A stretch of 64,000 nt of DNA from assembly GCA_964602595.1 (NCBI GenBank), contig CAZRRO010000004.1:1-64000 (forward strand). The letters run 5' to 3'. This document shows positions 16,119-25,497 of the stretch, piece by piece. A model generated the notes under the pieces. That model saw only the letters and a program-made list of their open reading frames with translations, did not search any database and was not told the DNA's origin. Numbering within the stretch: the stretch's first letter is position 1; each line of letters starts with the position of its first letter. This stretch comes from CAIWAH01 sp964602595. GTDB lineage: Bacteria; Verrucomicrobiota; Verrucomicrobiia; Limisphaerales; UBA9464. A program made the translations under genes and the position numbers.

Positions 16119-19100
16119 GGTGCGTCCTTTCCCGGGCCGGGCTCCGGTCGGCCTGGCCCCGCCGGCAAATGCTCGTGCAGGAAGCGGGTGAGCGTGCCGT
16201 AGAAGTGACGCACGGTGTTGGTCCCTTCGGAGATGCTGTGCGAGCGGTTCGGATACGGCATGACAGTGAACGACTTGTTCCGCGCGATGAGTTCGTTCAT
16301 CAGCATTTCCGTGCCCTGGTAATGGCCGTTGTCGTCGCCCGTGCCGTGAACAAGGAGCAGGCTCCCTCGCAGGTGCTGCGCGTGCGTCAGCGGCGAACCG
16401 TCGCGGTAGCCTTCGGCGTTGTCGCCCGGCAGGCCCATATAGCGCTCCTGGTAGATGGTGTCGTAGAGCAGTTGGTTCGCGTTCGGGGCCACGGCGATCG
16501 CCGTGGAATACAGGTCGGGATACCTAAAGATGGCGTTCAGACTCATGCTGCCGCCGCCGCTCCAGCCCCAGACGCCGACGCGTCCGGCATCCGCCTCCGG
16601 CCAGCGTCGGAGCATTTCACGCACGGCGGCGGCCTGATCGGGCGTTGCGAGGATGCCGATCTGCCGATGCACACTCCGCCGCCAGTCGCGTCCCCGCGGC
16701 GTGGCCGTGCCGCGATTGTCGACGCTGGCCACAATGTAGCCCTGTTGCGCGAGCATCCAGTGCCACAGCGCGGTGCGTCCACCCCAGGAGTCCTTCACCG
16801 TCTGGCCGGCCGGCTCGCCATAGACATAAATGAACAACGGATGTTTGCCGGCTGGATTCAGCTCCGGAGGCTTGATGCACCAGGCATCGAGCGAAACATT
16901 TCCGCCGATCTCGATCTTCAGGAACTCGGTGGCGGGTTTCTTCAGTGCAGACAATTTCTCGCGCAGCTTCCGGTTGTCGGCCAGCACGCGCGCCACCTTG
17001 TGGTTGGGCAGGCTGACGAGTTCCACCACCGGCGGCGTGATGAACGTGGACCAGGTATGCACGGCCCACCGGCAGTCCGGCGAGATGTCGTAGTTGTGCC
17101 AACCGGGCTGCCCCGCGGGCGAAAGGCGCTCGGCCGGTCCGCCCGACAGACGCGTCCGATAGAGGTATCGTTGGGTGGGATTGTCCGGGGAGGCGGCGTA
17201 ATAGAGCCAGCCGTCGGCATTGTCCTGCGCCTCAATCGCGATCACGTCGAAGTCGCCGCTCGTAATCCGGGAAACGCTGTTGCCGTCCATGCCCGCGCGA
17301 TAGGCGTGCCGCCAGCCGTCGCGTTCGCTCAGCCAGACAAAACCGTCCGCCGGATTCAACAGGCGGAACGGATTCAGGTTGTCCACCCACGCGCTGTCCG
17401 TCTCCCGGAGCACCACCTGGGTGGCGCCGGTCCTCGGGCTGGCCATCATCACGAGATTCGTGCTTTGGAGCCGGTTGAACTGCTGGAGGAGAAGGTTGCC
17501 GTCCGGCGTCCACTCGACGTGCGGCAGGTAATGCTCGCGCGGGTCACCGGGGATCCGGAGCCAGCGCACGCGCCCGCCGGTGGCGGCCACCACGCCAAGG
17601 CGCGTTGCCGAGTTGGTCTCGCCCACCTTGGGATAGGGGAACGTGGTGATCTTCGGATAACTGCCCGCGGTGTTGTCGATGAGCTGGAACTGGCGGACGC
17701 CGCTGGTGTCGAACTGCCAGAAGGCGAGGGAGCGTCCGTCCGGGCTCCAGCGGAATCCGTCGCGGATGTCCAATTCTTCCTCGTTCACCCAGTCCGAGGT
17801 GCCGTTGATGCGGTTGAGCGAGCCGTCCGTGGTGAGGGCCGTGATGCGGAACCGGCGGAGGTCCTGGACATAAAGATTGTTCTCGCGCACGTAAGCCACC
17901 CGCGAGGCGTCGGGCGAGAACTTGGCGAACATGAGTGTGGACGGCGCAGCGTCGCCACCGAGCCGCCGCAACGCGCGCGTGGCCAGGTCCAACACCCAAT
18001 AGCTGCCGCGCGTGTTGCGCCGCCAGACGCGCTGGCTGTCCGTGTAAAGCAGGAGTTTTGATTCATCGGGCGAAAACTCGAACGCCTCGACTTTCAGCGG
18101 CTCGGCTTTCCCCTCCGGGATGAAGGCGCTGGCCGGAACGACAATTTCCCGGCGTCCGCGGGCCGGGGCGTGGCGCACCAAATCACGCCCCACGCCACCC
18201 GCTTCCGGAGTCTCCAGCGTGAAGTAGTCCGACGTGCGCCGGCTCCACCGCAAGGGAGCGGGACGTTCTTCGCCGAACTCCTCGGACGCAAAGATGCGGT
18301 CCAGGGTCAGCAGTGAGGAATCGGCCGTGTCCGGTTGCCCACGGGACGATGCCGCCTCGCCCGCCCGCGACCGCTCCTCCGCCTGGCGGCGGATGGCTGC
18401 CTTCGCCTGCTGCAATCGTTCAGGCCACACAAACTTCGGCGCCCTGGCCGGATCGTAGCCGGCGAGATGGCCCGTAAGCCGGGTCGCCGGTTTGGTGTAT
18501 CTCAGGACGGTGTCGCCGAACACCTCGCGGCACAGGGCGGCGAGGCCGGAATCGTATGCGAGCAGCTCGGCGCGCGTGTTGACGTGATTATGGTCGTGGT
18601 CGTTCTCACGGTTGTTGTCGAACCAGCTCTGCACGCCCTCGGCGAAATACTCGTGGTGATTCACCGACGCGTATTTGCCCTGCCACAACCCGGCCTTCAT
18701 CGCCGCGTCGTAGGCCGCCTTCACGCGCCCGTCGAAGCCGGGATCCACATTGGCCATGCCCCGCAGGTGAATGTTGTGGGCCAGCTCGTGGATCAGGATG
18801 TTCTCGGTCGAATACGGGTCGCCGGGATAGCCCAGCAAATTCTCCTCGCCGCACGAGCAGAACGGATCGGTCTCACTGCCGCCCATGCCGCGCGCGCGGG
18901 CGTCATAAAAGTCGCGGGAGGAGACGCCGGGAAAGCCGGGCACGGGATCCTTCCCGAGCCAACGCCATTCGGGCTGGTCGGTGGTGAACTCGTTCCACCC
19001 GAGAATGCAGAGCCGGGCGCCGCTTTTGACCATCGCCGCGCACACGTCCGGCCGCTGCGCGAGCATCAGGTTCACGAGGTAGGCCGCCTCCTTGAGCGCG

Positions 19101-19483
19101 ACGGGATTCACCTGTGCCGAAGCGACAATCGGAAACCCGCCCGCCTTCGTCCGCTGCGGGTAAAACGCCGGAATGCCGTCCGCGTCCGGCGGGTCGAACC
19201 GCATTGCCTGCACCGGCACCTCGCTCGTGATGACTCGTTCGGCCTTGTCCTCACGGCCCACGACCGCGAAGCGATGGCCGAGCGTCGTGGTGATGATGGT
19301 GCTTTCGCCCGGCGCGACGGAGCCATTCGGCACGCGCTCCGTGTCGGACTTGAGCCAGAAGATGTCGGCAGTCTCCGTGCTGCCATTGATGAATTGCAGC
19401 TTCGGACGCGGCGCCTCGGCGGCGGCAAAGACCTGGCCGAGCAGCAGGATCCCGGCGAGCAACTGGAAGGGTCCCTTCATCAC
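16115..19483 (-). CDS. Exported fusion: VHL-beta-like domain, metallopeptidase-like domain, S9B dipeptidyl peptidase IV
   Basis: 1122 aa from GTG at 19483 (ATG at 19480 is the next codon). Signal peptide 1-24. Residues about 29-76 resemble the beta domain of VHL (F-I-N-G-S, a central I-F-W, A-P-G-E-S, then L-G-H-R-F). Residues about 130-370 carry HELAHN at 232-237 and HHEYFAEG at 266. From about 393 the chain is a full DPP-IV: a propeller with WVNEEELDIRDG, then a hydrolase domain with nucleophile S975 (GWSGGG), HGTGDDN and SRSHS-like NRSHSI supplying Asp and His. DPP-IV removes Xaa-Pro dipeptides. The three-part order is unusual. It overlaps both neighbours by 1-4 nt. Confidence 0.85.
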   Translation of the reverse strand: MMKGPFQLLAGILLLGQVFAAAEAPRPKLQFINGSTETADIFWLKSDTERVPNGSVAPGESTIITTTLGHRFAVVGREDKAERVITSEVPVQAMRFDPPDADGIPAFYPQRTKAGGFPIVASAQVNPVALKEAAYLVNLMLAQRPDVCAAMVKSGARLCILGWNEFTTDQPEWRWLGKDPVPGFPGVSSRDFYDARARGMGGSETDPFCSCGEENLLGYPGDPYSTENILIHELAHNIHLRGMANVDPGFDGRVKAAYDAAMKAGLWQGKYASVNHHEYFAEGVQSWFDNNRENDHDHNHVNTRAELLAYDSGLAALCREVFGDTVLRYTKPATRLTGHLAGYDPARAPKFVWPERLQQAKAAIRRQAEERSRAGEAASSRGQPDTADSSLLTLDRIFASEEFGEERPAPLRWSRRTSDYFTLETPEAGGVGRDLVRHAPARGRREIVVPASAFIPEGKAEPLKVEAFEFSPDESKLLLYTDSQRVWRRNTRGSYWVLDLATRALRRLGGDAAPSTLMFAKFSPDASRVAYVRENNLYVQDLRRFRITALTTDGSLNRINGTSDWVNEEELDIRDGFRWSPDGRSLAFWQFDTSGVRQFQLIDNTAGSYPKITTFPYPKVGETNSATRLGVVAATGGRVRWLRIPGDPREHYLPHVEWTPDGNLLLQQFNRLQSTNLVMMASPRTGATQVVLRETDSAWVDNLNPFRLLNPADGFVWLSERDGWRHAYRAGMDGNSVSRITSGDFDVIAIEAQDNADGWLYYAASPDNPTQRYLYRTRLSGGPAERLSPAGQPGWHNYDISPDCRWAVHTWSTFITPPVVELVSLPNHKVARVLADNRKLREKLSALKKPATEFLKIEIGGNVSLDAWCIKPPELNPAGKHPLFIYVYGEPAGQTVKDSWGGRTALWHWMLAQQGYIVASVDNRGTATPRGRDWRRSVHRQIGILATPDQAAAVREMLRRWPEADAGRVGVWGWSGGGSMSLNAIFRYPDLYSTAIAVAPNANQLLYDTIYQERYMGLPGDNAEGYRDGSPLTHAQHLRGSLLLVHGTGDDNGHYQGTEMLMNELIARNKSFTVMPYPNRSHSISEGTNTVRHFYGTLTRFLHEHLPAGPGRPEPGPGKDAP

Positions 19484-21306
19484 GGTGTGCTTTGAGCGCG
19501 CAGCATCCGCAGGTTAGCTTCGGCGAACGCCTTGCCCATCTGCGCGAAGATCTTCGCGCTTCCAAAATAGTGATAGCCGCCATTGGAAGCGCCCTTGAGA
19601 GCCTCCCGGTCCTTGGGCGAAAGGACCTCCTCCAGGGCGAGGTCGAGCTTCTTCTGGTCTGCTTTGGTGATGCCCTCCAGCCGCAGGTCTATCGCCGCAT
19701 AACGCTCCGGAGAACTGATGGAATACTGGTCATTGGCATAGGCCGCCAACACGTTCTTCCCCTTCTTCAGGTGCCTGATCTGTTCGTCTTGGAGGACGAT
19801 GGAACCGTAACGCGGAGAGTCCTGCCACCAGATGTAGGTGTGGAGCTTGTGTCCGTTCAGATACACATGGAACCCCTGCCTCGCCAAAATCGCGATGCGG
19901 TATGAATCGAAGTCCAGGTCCTCAACTTCAAACGTTGTGCGCATGAGCAGGAATTCACCCTTGCCCCAGGTGGCGGGGAATTTGTCCAGGGTGACTCCGC
20001 TGTGCTTCCAGACGCCCTTGCCGATGGGGGCCTTGCCTTCCGTCCACTTGCTGTCGTCGAACTCGGGCATGAACCATTTCTCCATCCCGGCTGGCAGCGT
20101 GATGTCGCGGAAGCGCCGGTCGGTGTATTCCTCCAGCCTGTCCTTCGGTTCGGTGGCATCCACTGTCGCGAAACGCCAGGTCCGGTCATCTGGCAGTGGT
20201 TTGCCAACCGGCTTCCAGTAATTCTCCCATTTCCATTCCCGGTCGAAGGTTCCGTCTTTCTTCAATCGATGAGCCGTGCCGATGATATTGTCATACTCGC
20301 CCTTCTTGGGTTCTGCGGCGGCAATGGCGTGATCCCAAAATGGAGCAGTCTCAACGGCGAGCACATTGCCCTTGAACTCGGGCAGGCCGGCCGGTGCGGC
20401 CATGGCCCTGCGGAAATTCACATGTTTCTCCCCATCGACTCCCAGCACGCCGATCACGAAAGGCATCTTCGGGGCTGACAGGTCTTTGCGCACATCCCGA
20501 ATGAAGTGTGACAGCAAACGCGAGTATTCATCATAGTTCCCATTGGGATAGGTCTGACCATCGACCAGGTCGTTGAAGCCCTGCAGCCAGACGAAACCGG
20601 CCAGCTCGTAGCCCTCCTTGGGATCGTAGGCCGGGCAGACCCGCTGGGGATCGGCCAGCACCTTTTTGACGTGCTGAATCATCATCCGGTAGAACACACC
20701 CGAGGCGGCATCCTTTTTGTCCTGCCACGCTTTCCGGTCCTCGGCTTTGGGAATCCCGTGGGCGCCCTGGGGATGCTTGTCCCACTCGTCCTGGGTCTCC
20801 TTGGGGAGCTTGTATGGGCCGGCAGTGGGCGGACGGAATTCAGTGTTGAGTGACCTGCCGCCCCAGGCGGTCTTGATGATCAGGATGGGCTCGTTCAACC
20901 CCTTCTCCATGTAGATTCCGAAGGTGAATTCCGGGCCGATCTTGCTGCTTAGCTGGGTCGGATGGTCCTCTCGTGCGCCAAAGCCGGCCGTTAACTTGCC
21001 CAACCCCTCGCCATTGGCGCTGCCATCATAAGGGCCCGTCAAATAGGACATCCAGACTTTGTCACACACTCGCGGAGTTCCATCGGGATTGCGCATCTCC
21101 TTGAGGATGGGGGCCGTTAGCGGATCCTTGCCGATGTAGTCGAAGGTCTCGACCCGCGCGTGCCCCTCCATGTTCGACTGGCCGGCGAGGATGAAGACCT
21201 TGAGCGGCTTCGCCTCGGCGCTGGCCGTGACGAACAGGGCGCCGAGGATCAGCGTGGCGAGCTGTTTCATGGGGTTCAACGGGTTCATGGCTAGAGGGAG
21301 CTTCAT
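19480..21306 (-). CDS. Exported sialate O-acetylesterase-like (SGNH/SASA) protein with C-terminal jelly-roll domain
   Basis: 608 aa. The signal peptide probably begins at an internal Met (MKQLATLILGALFVTASA) although the ATGA-overlapping start at 21306 adds 12 residues. The SGNH block I is ILAGQSNMEG near residue 42, followed by TAWGGRSL and VWLQGFNDL. The middle and C-terminal part (about 370-530) contains D-D-S-K-W and FHVYLNGHKL, typical of a galactose-binding-like jelly roll. The family deacetylates carbohydrates. It differs from the other SGNH protein of this operon (7468-9369) in lacking an alpha/beta hydrolase domain. Confidence 0.85.
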   Translation of the reverse strand: MKLPLAMNPLNPMKQLATLILGALFVTASAEAKPLKVFILAGQSNMEGHARVETFDYIGKDPLTAPILKEMRNPDGTPRVCDKVWMSYLTGPYDGSANGEGLGKLTAGFGAREDHPTQLSSKIGPEFTFGIYMEKGLNEPILIIKTAWGGRSLNTEFRPPTAGPYKLPKETQDEWDKHPQGAHGIPKAEDRKAWQDKKDAASGVFYRMMIQHVKKVLADPQRVCPAYDPKEGYELAGFVWLQGFNDLVDGQTYPNGNYDEYSRLLSHFIRDVRKDLSAPKMPFVIGVLGVDGEKHVNFRRAMAAPAGLPEFKGNVLAVETAPFWDHAIAAAEPKKGEYDNIIGTAHRLKKDGTFDREWKWENYWKPVGKPLPDDRTWRFATVDATEPKDRLEEYTDRRFRDITLPAGMEKWFMPEFDDSKWTEGKAPIGKGVWKHSGVTLDKFPATWGKGEFLLMRTTFEVEDLDFDSYRIAILARQGFHVYLNGHKLHTYIWWQDSPRYGSIVLQDEQIRHLKKGKNVLAAYANDQYSISSPERYAAIDLRLEGITKADQKKLDLALEEVLSPKDREALKGASNGGYHYFGSAKIFAQMGKAFAEANLRMLRAQSTP

Positions 21307-23705
21307 TGGAGGCGGCTAAGTTCCGGGGTGTCAGTCGCGGCCTCGATGGCTTGGATCGTTTCGCGGACGCATTTAGCCTTCTTGAGCATCAGATTTTTGG
21401 GGAAGTCCTTTTCTTCTTTCTCAAAGTAGTTGGCGATCCGGGTCAGCTCTGGAACGACGGACTTGGCGTGGGTTCCGTAGCCAAGGAGGATCTCCATCAG
21501 TTCCGGGGTCCGATGCTCGCTCGCCCAGGGATTCTGGTCACGGGTGTAGTTCACGCAGGCGCGGATGCCTTCCTCGATCCGGTGTTTGGCCAGGAGGCGC
21601 AGCCCCTCCACACGGATCGAGTCGGCGAACATTTCACCGCTCGGCGCGGGTTCAATGATCGCCTGATAGATGGCGGGCAACAACGGCTTGATCTCCTGGG
21701 CCGAGAGCTGGCGATACACCGAGCCAAGGCTGCCGCGGGCGCGACCGTCCTGGTTCTTCAGCCCGGCTCGCACTGCCTGGTAGAGCGCCTCGCGATCCAC
21801 ACCCTCGAGCGACCGGCTCAGCATCCCGCCGCCATCGAAGAGGGCGAAGGAGAGATACCGCTGCTGCATGCCGCGCGGATCGCCCTGGGGGTTCACCTCA
21901 GCCAGCAGTCCGAGCAGTTGGGGCACCGCCTTCATGGCGGGTGTGCCGATGGCCGCGAGCGCTTCGGCGGCCTTGATACGTAACCAGAGGTCCGGGTCCG
22001 CCAGTGCGGTCCGCAGCGGTTCAAGGGCGGGTGCTCCGCGCCCGCGCAGGGCAATCAGGGCCTGGCAGGCCCCGTAGCGGGAATACAGGGCGGGTGCCTC
22101 CAGCATTGTCACCAACGGTGAAACGGACACCTCCTTGCGCCGGCCCAGGGCCATTGCGGCCCGCTCGCGGACCACGGGCGACCAACTGCCGAGACGCACC
22201 AACAGATCGTCCACGCTGAGTTTGTCGTAGGCGCTGTGGCGGTCCTTGTTGTCCCAGCCACGGCCATCCTGGAGGAGTGCTTGCACGGCCGCGGCGTCCA
22301 ACTGCGGGACGATGCCCGGGCGTTTGCCAGCCAGATAAAGTTTCTTCAGCGGCATCGCGTAGGCCAGCAGGTAGGCCCCGGTGGCGTCCCAGCCTTCGTA
22401 ACTGTCGTGGTCCGGTTCGGGCGGTCCCTGATGGGCAAATGTGCCGTCCCAGCGGCGGGCGAGGTCGAAATACCAGCCGCCGAATTCCTGCATCCAGGCG
22501 CCGGTGGCCTGGGGACCGGACTGGGCAACGCCAGGCATCGCCCACAGGAGGTTGAAGAAATTGCCGGTATGCCCGGTGTCCCGCTCGGGGCCGTGGGAGG
22601 CGACGCTCATGCGGGAAAAGAACTCCGCGCCATGGGCTTCGCCGAGGAGGCTGAACAGGACGGCGGCCATTCCGCACTTGCCGTTGTCTTCGTGGTTCTC
22701 GATCCACGGGTGATGGTCGCCGTAAGGGATCGCCCCTTTGCCGATGTAGAATCGCAACAGGCGCGCGCTGAGTTCGATGGCACGGGCCAGCTCAGGGTCC
22801 TTTACGCCAGCCTCCCGTGCCAGCACCAGACCGATGGTCAATGGCACTCCCGGCGAATTCATCATCCCGTAGCCGCCGAGGCGGCCATCGGGCTTCGCGA
22901 ACCCATGGCCCCACGACCCGACTGCGCTCTGCCCCTTGGCGGCTTCCAGAGCGAGACGCCGCAGGCCCGGCAAGACCGATGGGTCGCCGGTGGCCAGCGC
23001 ATACTCGGAGAGCAGGATCATGACGTAGCCGTAATGCCACGTTTGCATCGAACTGGACGAGTAGTCCGCCGCCCACTGGGCCTCCTTCCTGACCAGCGGG
23101 AGGTAGGCGGGATCGCCGGTGGCGAGAAGGGCGAGCGCATTGAGGGAGCGCACGATGGGATCGTCGTGATTCGGGGACTGGGCCGCTTTGCCGGCCAACG
23201 CCTTGCACCCCTGTTCGAGGATGCGTTTGGACTTCGGGCAATCGTAGGGCGCGGTGGCGCCGTAACTGCCGAGCACCGGGAGCTTGACTACGACCTCTTC
23301 CGCCTGGCCCGCCCGCCACCGGGTCACGGCCAGTTTGCCCCCGCCCGCAGCCGATTCGGCGAGGGTGAGTGCTTTGCCGAACTCGGTGCGCGGGTCGTAG
23401 GAAAACGGCTTGCCGCCGACTCCGAGGACCACATCGCCGACGAGGAAAACGCCCTCGGCAGGAGAACCCTTCTCCACTTGGGTGACGGAAATCTGCCGCG
23501 CATCGGTGGTCACCAACTGGTCGCAAAACATCCACCCGCGCAGCCCCGTGGGCCCGAGGTTCCAATCATGTTTGGCGCCCGCCGGAATGGCGTCGCCTTG
23601 GGTGAAGTCGGGGATCTTCAAGGGCTGGCCCTTGGCCGCGGCAACGGCGGAAGCGGGCGCCGCGAGAAGAGCCAGGAGGATGAGCGTGAAGAGACGAGTC
23701 GTCAT
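21303..23705 (-). CDS. Exported DUF6288-type protein with PDZ-like domain and HEAT repeats
   Basis: 800 aa with a signal peptide (LILLALLAAPASAVAAA). Residues about 65-145 look like a PDZ domain (GSPAEGVFLVGDVVLGVGG). The middle (150-470) is alpha-rich with terpenoid-cyclase-like repeats (GHTGNFFNLLWA, GWDATGAYLLAYA). Residues about 480-640 contain HEAT repeats (VRERAAMALGRR, LRIKAAEALAAIG). The combination corresponds to the DUF6288 family of planctomycetes and verrucomicrobia, whose function is unknown. Both ends overlap neighbouring genes as ATGA. Confidence 0.75.
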   Translation of the reverse strand: MTTRLFTLILLALLAAPASAVAAAKGQPLKIPDFTQGDAIPAGAKHDWNLGPTGLRGWMFCDQLVTTDARQISVTQVEKGSPAEGVFLVGDVVLGVGGKPFSYDPRTEFGKALTLAESAAGGGKLAVTRWRAGQAEEVVVKLPVLGSYGATAPYDCPKSKRILEQGCKALAGKAAQSPNHDDPIVRSLNALALLATGDPAYLPLVRKEAQWAADYSSSSMQTWHYGYVMILLSEYALATGDPSVLPGLRRLALEAAKGQSAVGSWGHGFAKPDGRLGGYGMMNSPGVPLTIGLVLAREAGVKDPELARAIELSARLLRFYIGKGAIPYGDHHPWIENHEDNGKCGMAAVLFSLLGEAHGAEFFSRMSVASHGPERDTGHTGNFFNLLWAMPGVAQSGPQATGAWMQEFGGWYFDLARRWDGTFAHQGPPEPDHDSYEGWDATGAYLLAYAMPLKKLYLAGKRPGIVPQLDAAAVQALLQDGRGWDNKDRHSAYDKLSVDDLLVRLGSWSPVVRERAAMALGRRKEVSVSPLVTMLEAPALYSRYGACQALIALRGRGAPALEPLRTALADPDLWLRIKAAEALAAIGTPAMKAVPQLLGLLAEVNPQGDPRGMQQRYLSFALFDGGGMLSRSLEGVDREALYQAVRAGLKNQDGRARGSLGSVYRQLSAQEIKPLLPAIYQAIIEPAPSGEMFADSIRVEGLRLLAKHRIEEGIRACVNYTRDQNPWASEHRTPELMEILLGYGTHAKSVVPELTRIANYFEKEEKDFPKNLMLKKAKCVRETIQAIEAATDTPELSRLQ

Positions 23706-24601
23706 AAATCAGTCCGATTGCGTTGGCGGAATTCTGCCTCCGCTTCGGCGAGGGTTCGACGAGCGCTTAGCTTGCGAATATGCCCCGGCGTGGTGCCGCA
23801 ACAGCCGCCCACAATCTGCGCCGGCCACGTTTGGGCGTATTGCAGGTAACTCTCCGGATCGACGGCGTCCGTGTTGATCCAGCCGTCCTTCTCATCGGCG
23901 TAGCCAATGTTGCCATAGGCAATCAGCGGAAAATCGGGGCCGCAGATCGCCCGCAACTCGGCCAGGGGTCTGGCCAGCGTGTGAGCCGGGCCGCAGTTCA
24001 CGCCCAGAGCCTTCACCCCCAGCGGCATCAACCTCTCCGCGGCAATCGCCACGGACTCGCCCGACAGAATCCGGCCTTCGCGGTCGCACACGAAACTGAC
24101 CCAGGTGGGCCGGACGGTGCGCGTCGCCACATCGGCCGCGATGACGGCTTCCCGAATTGAAGTCATCGTCTCGATCAGCAGCACATCCACGCCCGCTTCC
24201 ACGAGATGCTGGATGCGCTCGGAATGCTCGGCGCGGCATTCGTCATCGGGCGGCACCAGGTCGGGGCGATAACAATCCTCCAGCGGGGCCACCGAGCCGG
24301 CCACTTGCGCCGGTCGGCCAAATTCAGCGATTGCCTCCTGGGCGGTCGCCACCGCGCGTCGGGTCAATTCGCGCGCATCGTGCCCTTTGCCCGCCAGCGC
24401 GCGGCGATGGGTGCGAAAAGTGTTGGCGGTGAGGATGTCCGCGCCCGCGTTCAGGTAGTCCCGATGAACCTGGCGCAACACAGTCAGACCGGCATCCGTG
24501 GTGAGCGCATTCGCCGACCACAACGGCAAGCCGGTGTCCACTCCGCGCCGGTTCAATTCCGTGCCGGTCGCGCCATCCAGCAGGAGGAGTTCACCCTTCA
24601 T
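23702..24601 (-). CDS. Homocysteine S-methyltransferase family protein
   Basis: 299 aa, cytoplasmic. It starts with LLLDGATGTELNRRG, has ILTANTFRTHR, and carries the zinc-binding cysteines C203 (GVNCGP) and C267/C268 (GGCCGTTP). This is the methyl-acceptor barrel shared by BhmT, MmuM and the N-terminus of MetH. At 299 aa it is a stand-alone domain, so S-methylmethionine or betaine could be the donor. Why a thiol methyltransferase sits inside an operon of exported hydrolases is unclear; the ATGA overlaps on both sides show that it belongs to the operon. Confidence 0.85.
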   Translation of the reverse strand: MKGELLLLDGATGTELNRRGVDTGLPLWSANALTTDAGLTVLRQVHRDYLNAGADILTANTFRTHRRALAGKGHDARELTRRAVATAQEAIAEFGRPAQVAGSVAPLEDCYRPDLVPPDDECRAEHSERIQHLVEAGVDVLLIETMTSIREAVIAADVATRTVRPTWVSFVCDREGRILSGESVAIAAERLMPLGVKALGVNCGPAHTLARPLAELRAICGPDFPLIAYGNIGYADEKDGWINTDAVDPESYLQYAQTWPAQIVGGCCGTTPGHIRKLSARRTLAEAEAEFRQRNRTDL

Positions 24602-25497
24602 GGATTGCCATTGCCTGCGGGGGGTTGGTTGACCGGTGCGACTTTCGCTGCCGGCGGACGTTGCGGGCGAAGTCGCAGGGTGACGTTGGAACCGACGGCC
24701 GGCAGGTGAGTGGGGTCAACCTGCCACTGAAGCGCGTCGTTGGCCTGGCTGTGAATCGCCGGCAGGCAAAGGAGCTCGTCGCCGAAGGTCGAGAGCGAGA
24801 TTACATTTCCACTTTCGTCGCTCAGGTAGCGACGCGACCCCGGCCCGTCGTCCTGCAGGACGGACCCGGCGAAGAGAAAGGTGTGCGTGGGGAGCTTTTG
24901 CTTTGGATCCGCGGAAGCGGTGGCATCCGAACTCTGACGAGAAGAGACGATGAAATCGTGGATGGGGCGCTCAGACCACTTTCCCTCCTCGTCCCTGAGC
25001 ACCAAGGAGACGTCTACCGGACCGCCATGGGGTGGAACGTCAATCCAGCGCTCGGCCTGCACCCCAAGCTGCTGGCGGGTTGCCGGGCTTCCCGGTTTGG
25101 CGCCCAGCAGCAGCAGCGCCGCGTGAATGTGCCTCGGTTTGGCTTCGACCACGACGATGGACTCATGCTCCTTGGTTCCTTTGGTGCAGGCCACCAGTTC
25201 CAGCAGTCCACGTCGGAGGCAAACGGACGCCTCCACATCCACGCAACGCTCCTCGAGGTTGATCGCGAGGCCGGGAAACTTGAGTTTGCCCACGGCGGCC
25301 GCGGCCGGGGAATTGGTATGCCCCCCGGCCAGTGCTGGCCTGTTCGTGAACAATAAGTCGGGGGTGAGCTCGGCTGCCCCGAGCACGAAGCCGGGCAGAG
25401 CCAGCGCCGCCAGCAGTCTCAGTCGGAACGATGCCGACGGGGCCCGGACATGGGCGCCGACACCGGTCAGGAAGCTGCGGGCGGCAATCGTGATCAC
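24598..25497 (-). CDS. Exported YdjY-domain protein
   Basis: 299 aa from a GTG at 25497 that overlaps the upstream stop as GTGA. This start gives a signal sequence (LRLLAALALPGFVLGA); a longer frame to 25593 would run into the preceding gene. Residues about 75-200 match the YdjY pattern: VDVEASVCLRRGLLELVAC, a TKEHESI motif, then HAALLLLGAKPG. The C-terminal half is beta-rich, ending in a Pro/Ala-rich tail. YdjY proteins are small periplasmic proteins of unknown role associated with redox clusters. Confidence 0.75.
   Translation of the reverse strand: MITIAARSFLTGVGAHVRAPSASFRLRLLAALALPGFVLGAAELTPDLLFTNRPALAGGHTNSPAAAAVGKLKFPGLAINLEERCVDVEASVCLRRGLLELVACTKGTKEHESIVVVEAKPRHIHAALLLLGAKPGSPATRQQLGVQAERWIDVPPHGGPVDVSLVLRDEEGKWSERPIHDFIVSSRQSSDATASADPKQKLPTHTFLFAGSVLQDDGPGSRRYLSDESGNVISLSTFGDELLCLPAIHSQANDALQWQVDPTHLPAVGSNVTLRLRPQRPPAAKVAPVNQPPAGNGNP

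Noticed and set aside
15452..18061. An 869-codon plus-strand frame over the penta-heme and DPP-IV genes
   Set aside because: It crosses the junction of two well-supported minus-strand genes and its translation is Arg/Ala/Pro-rich without motifs.
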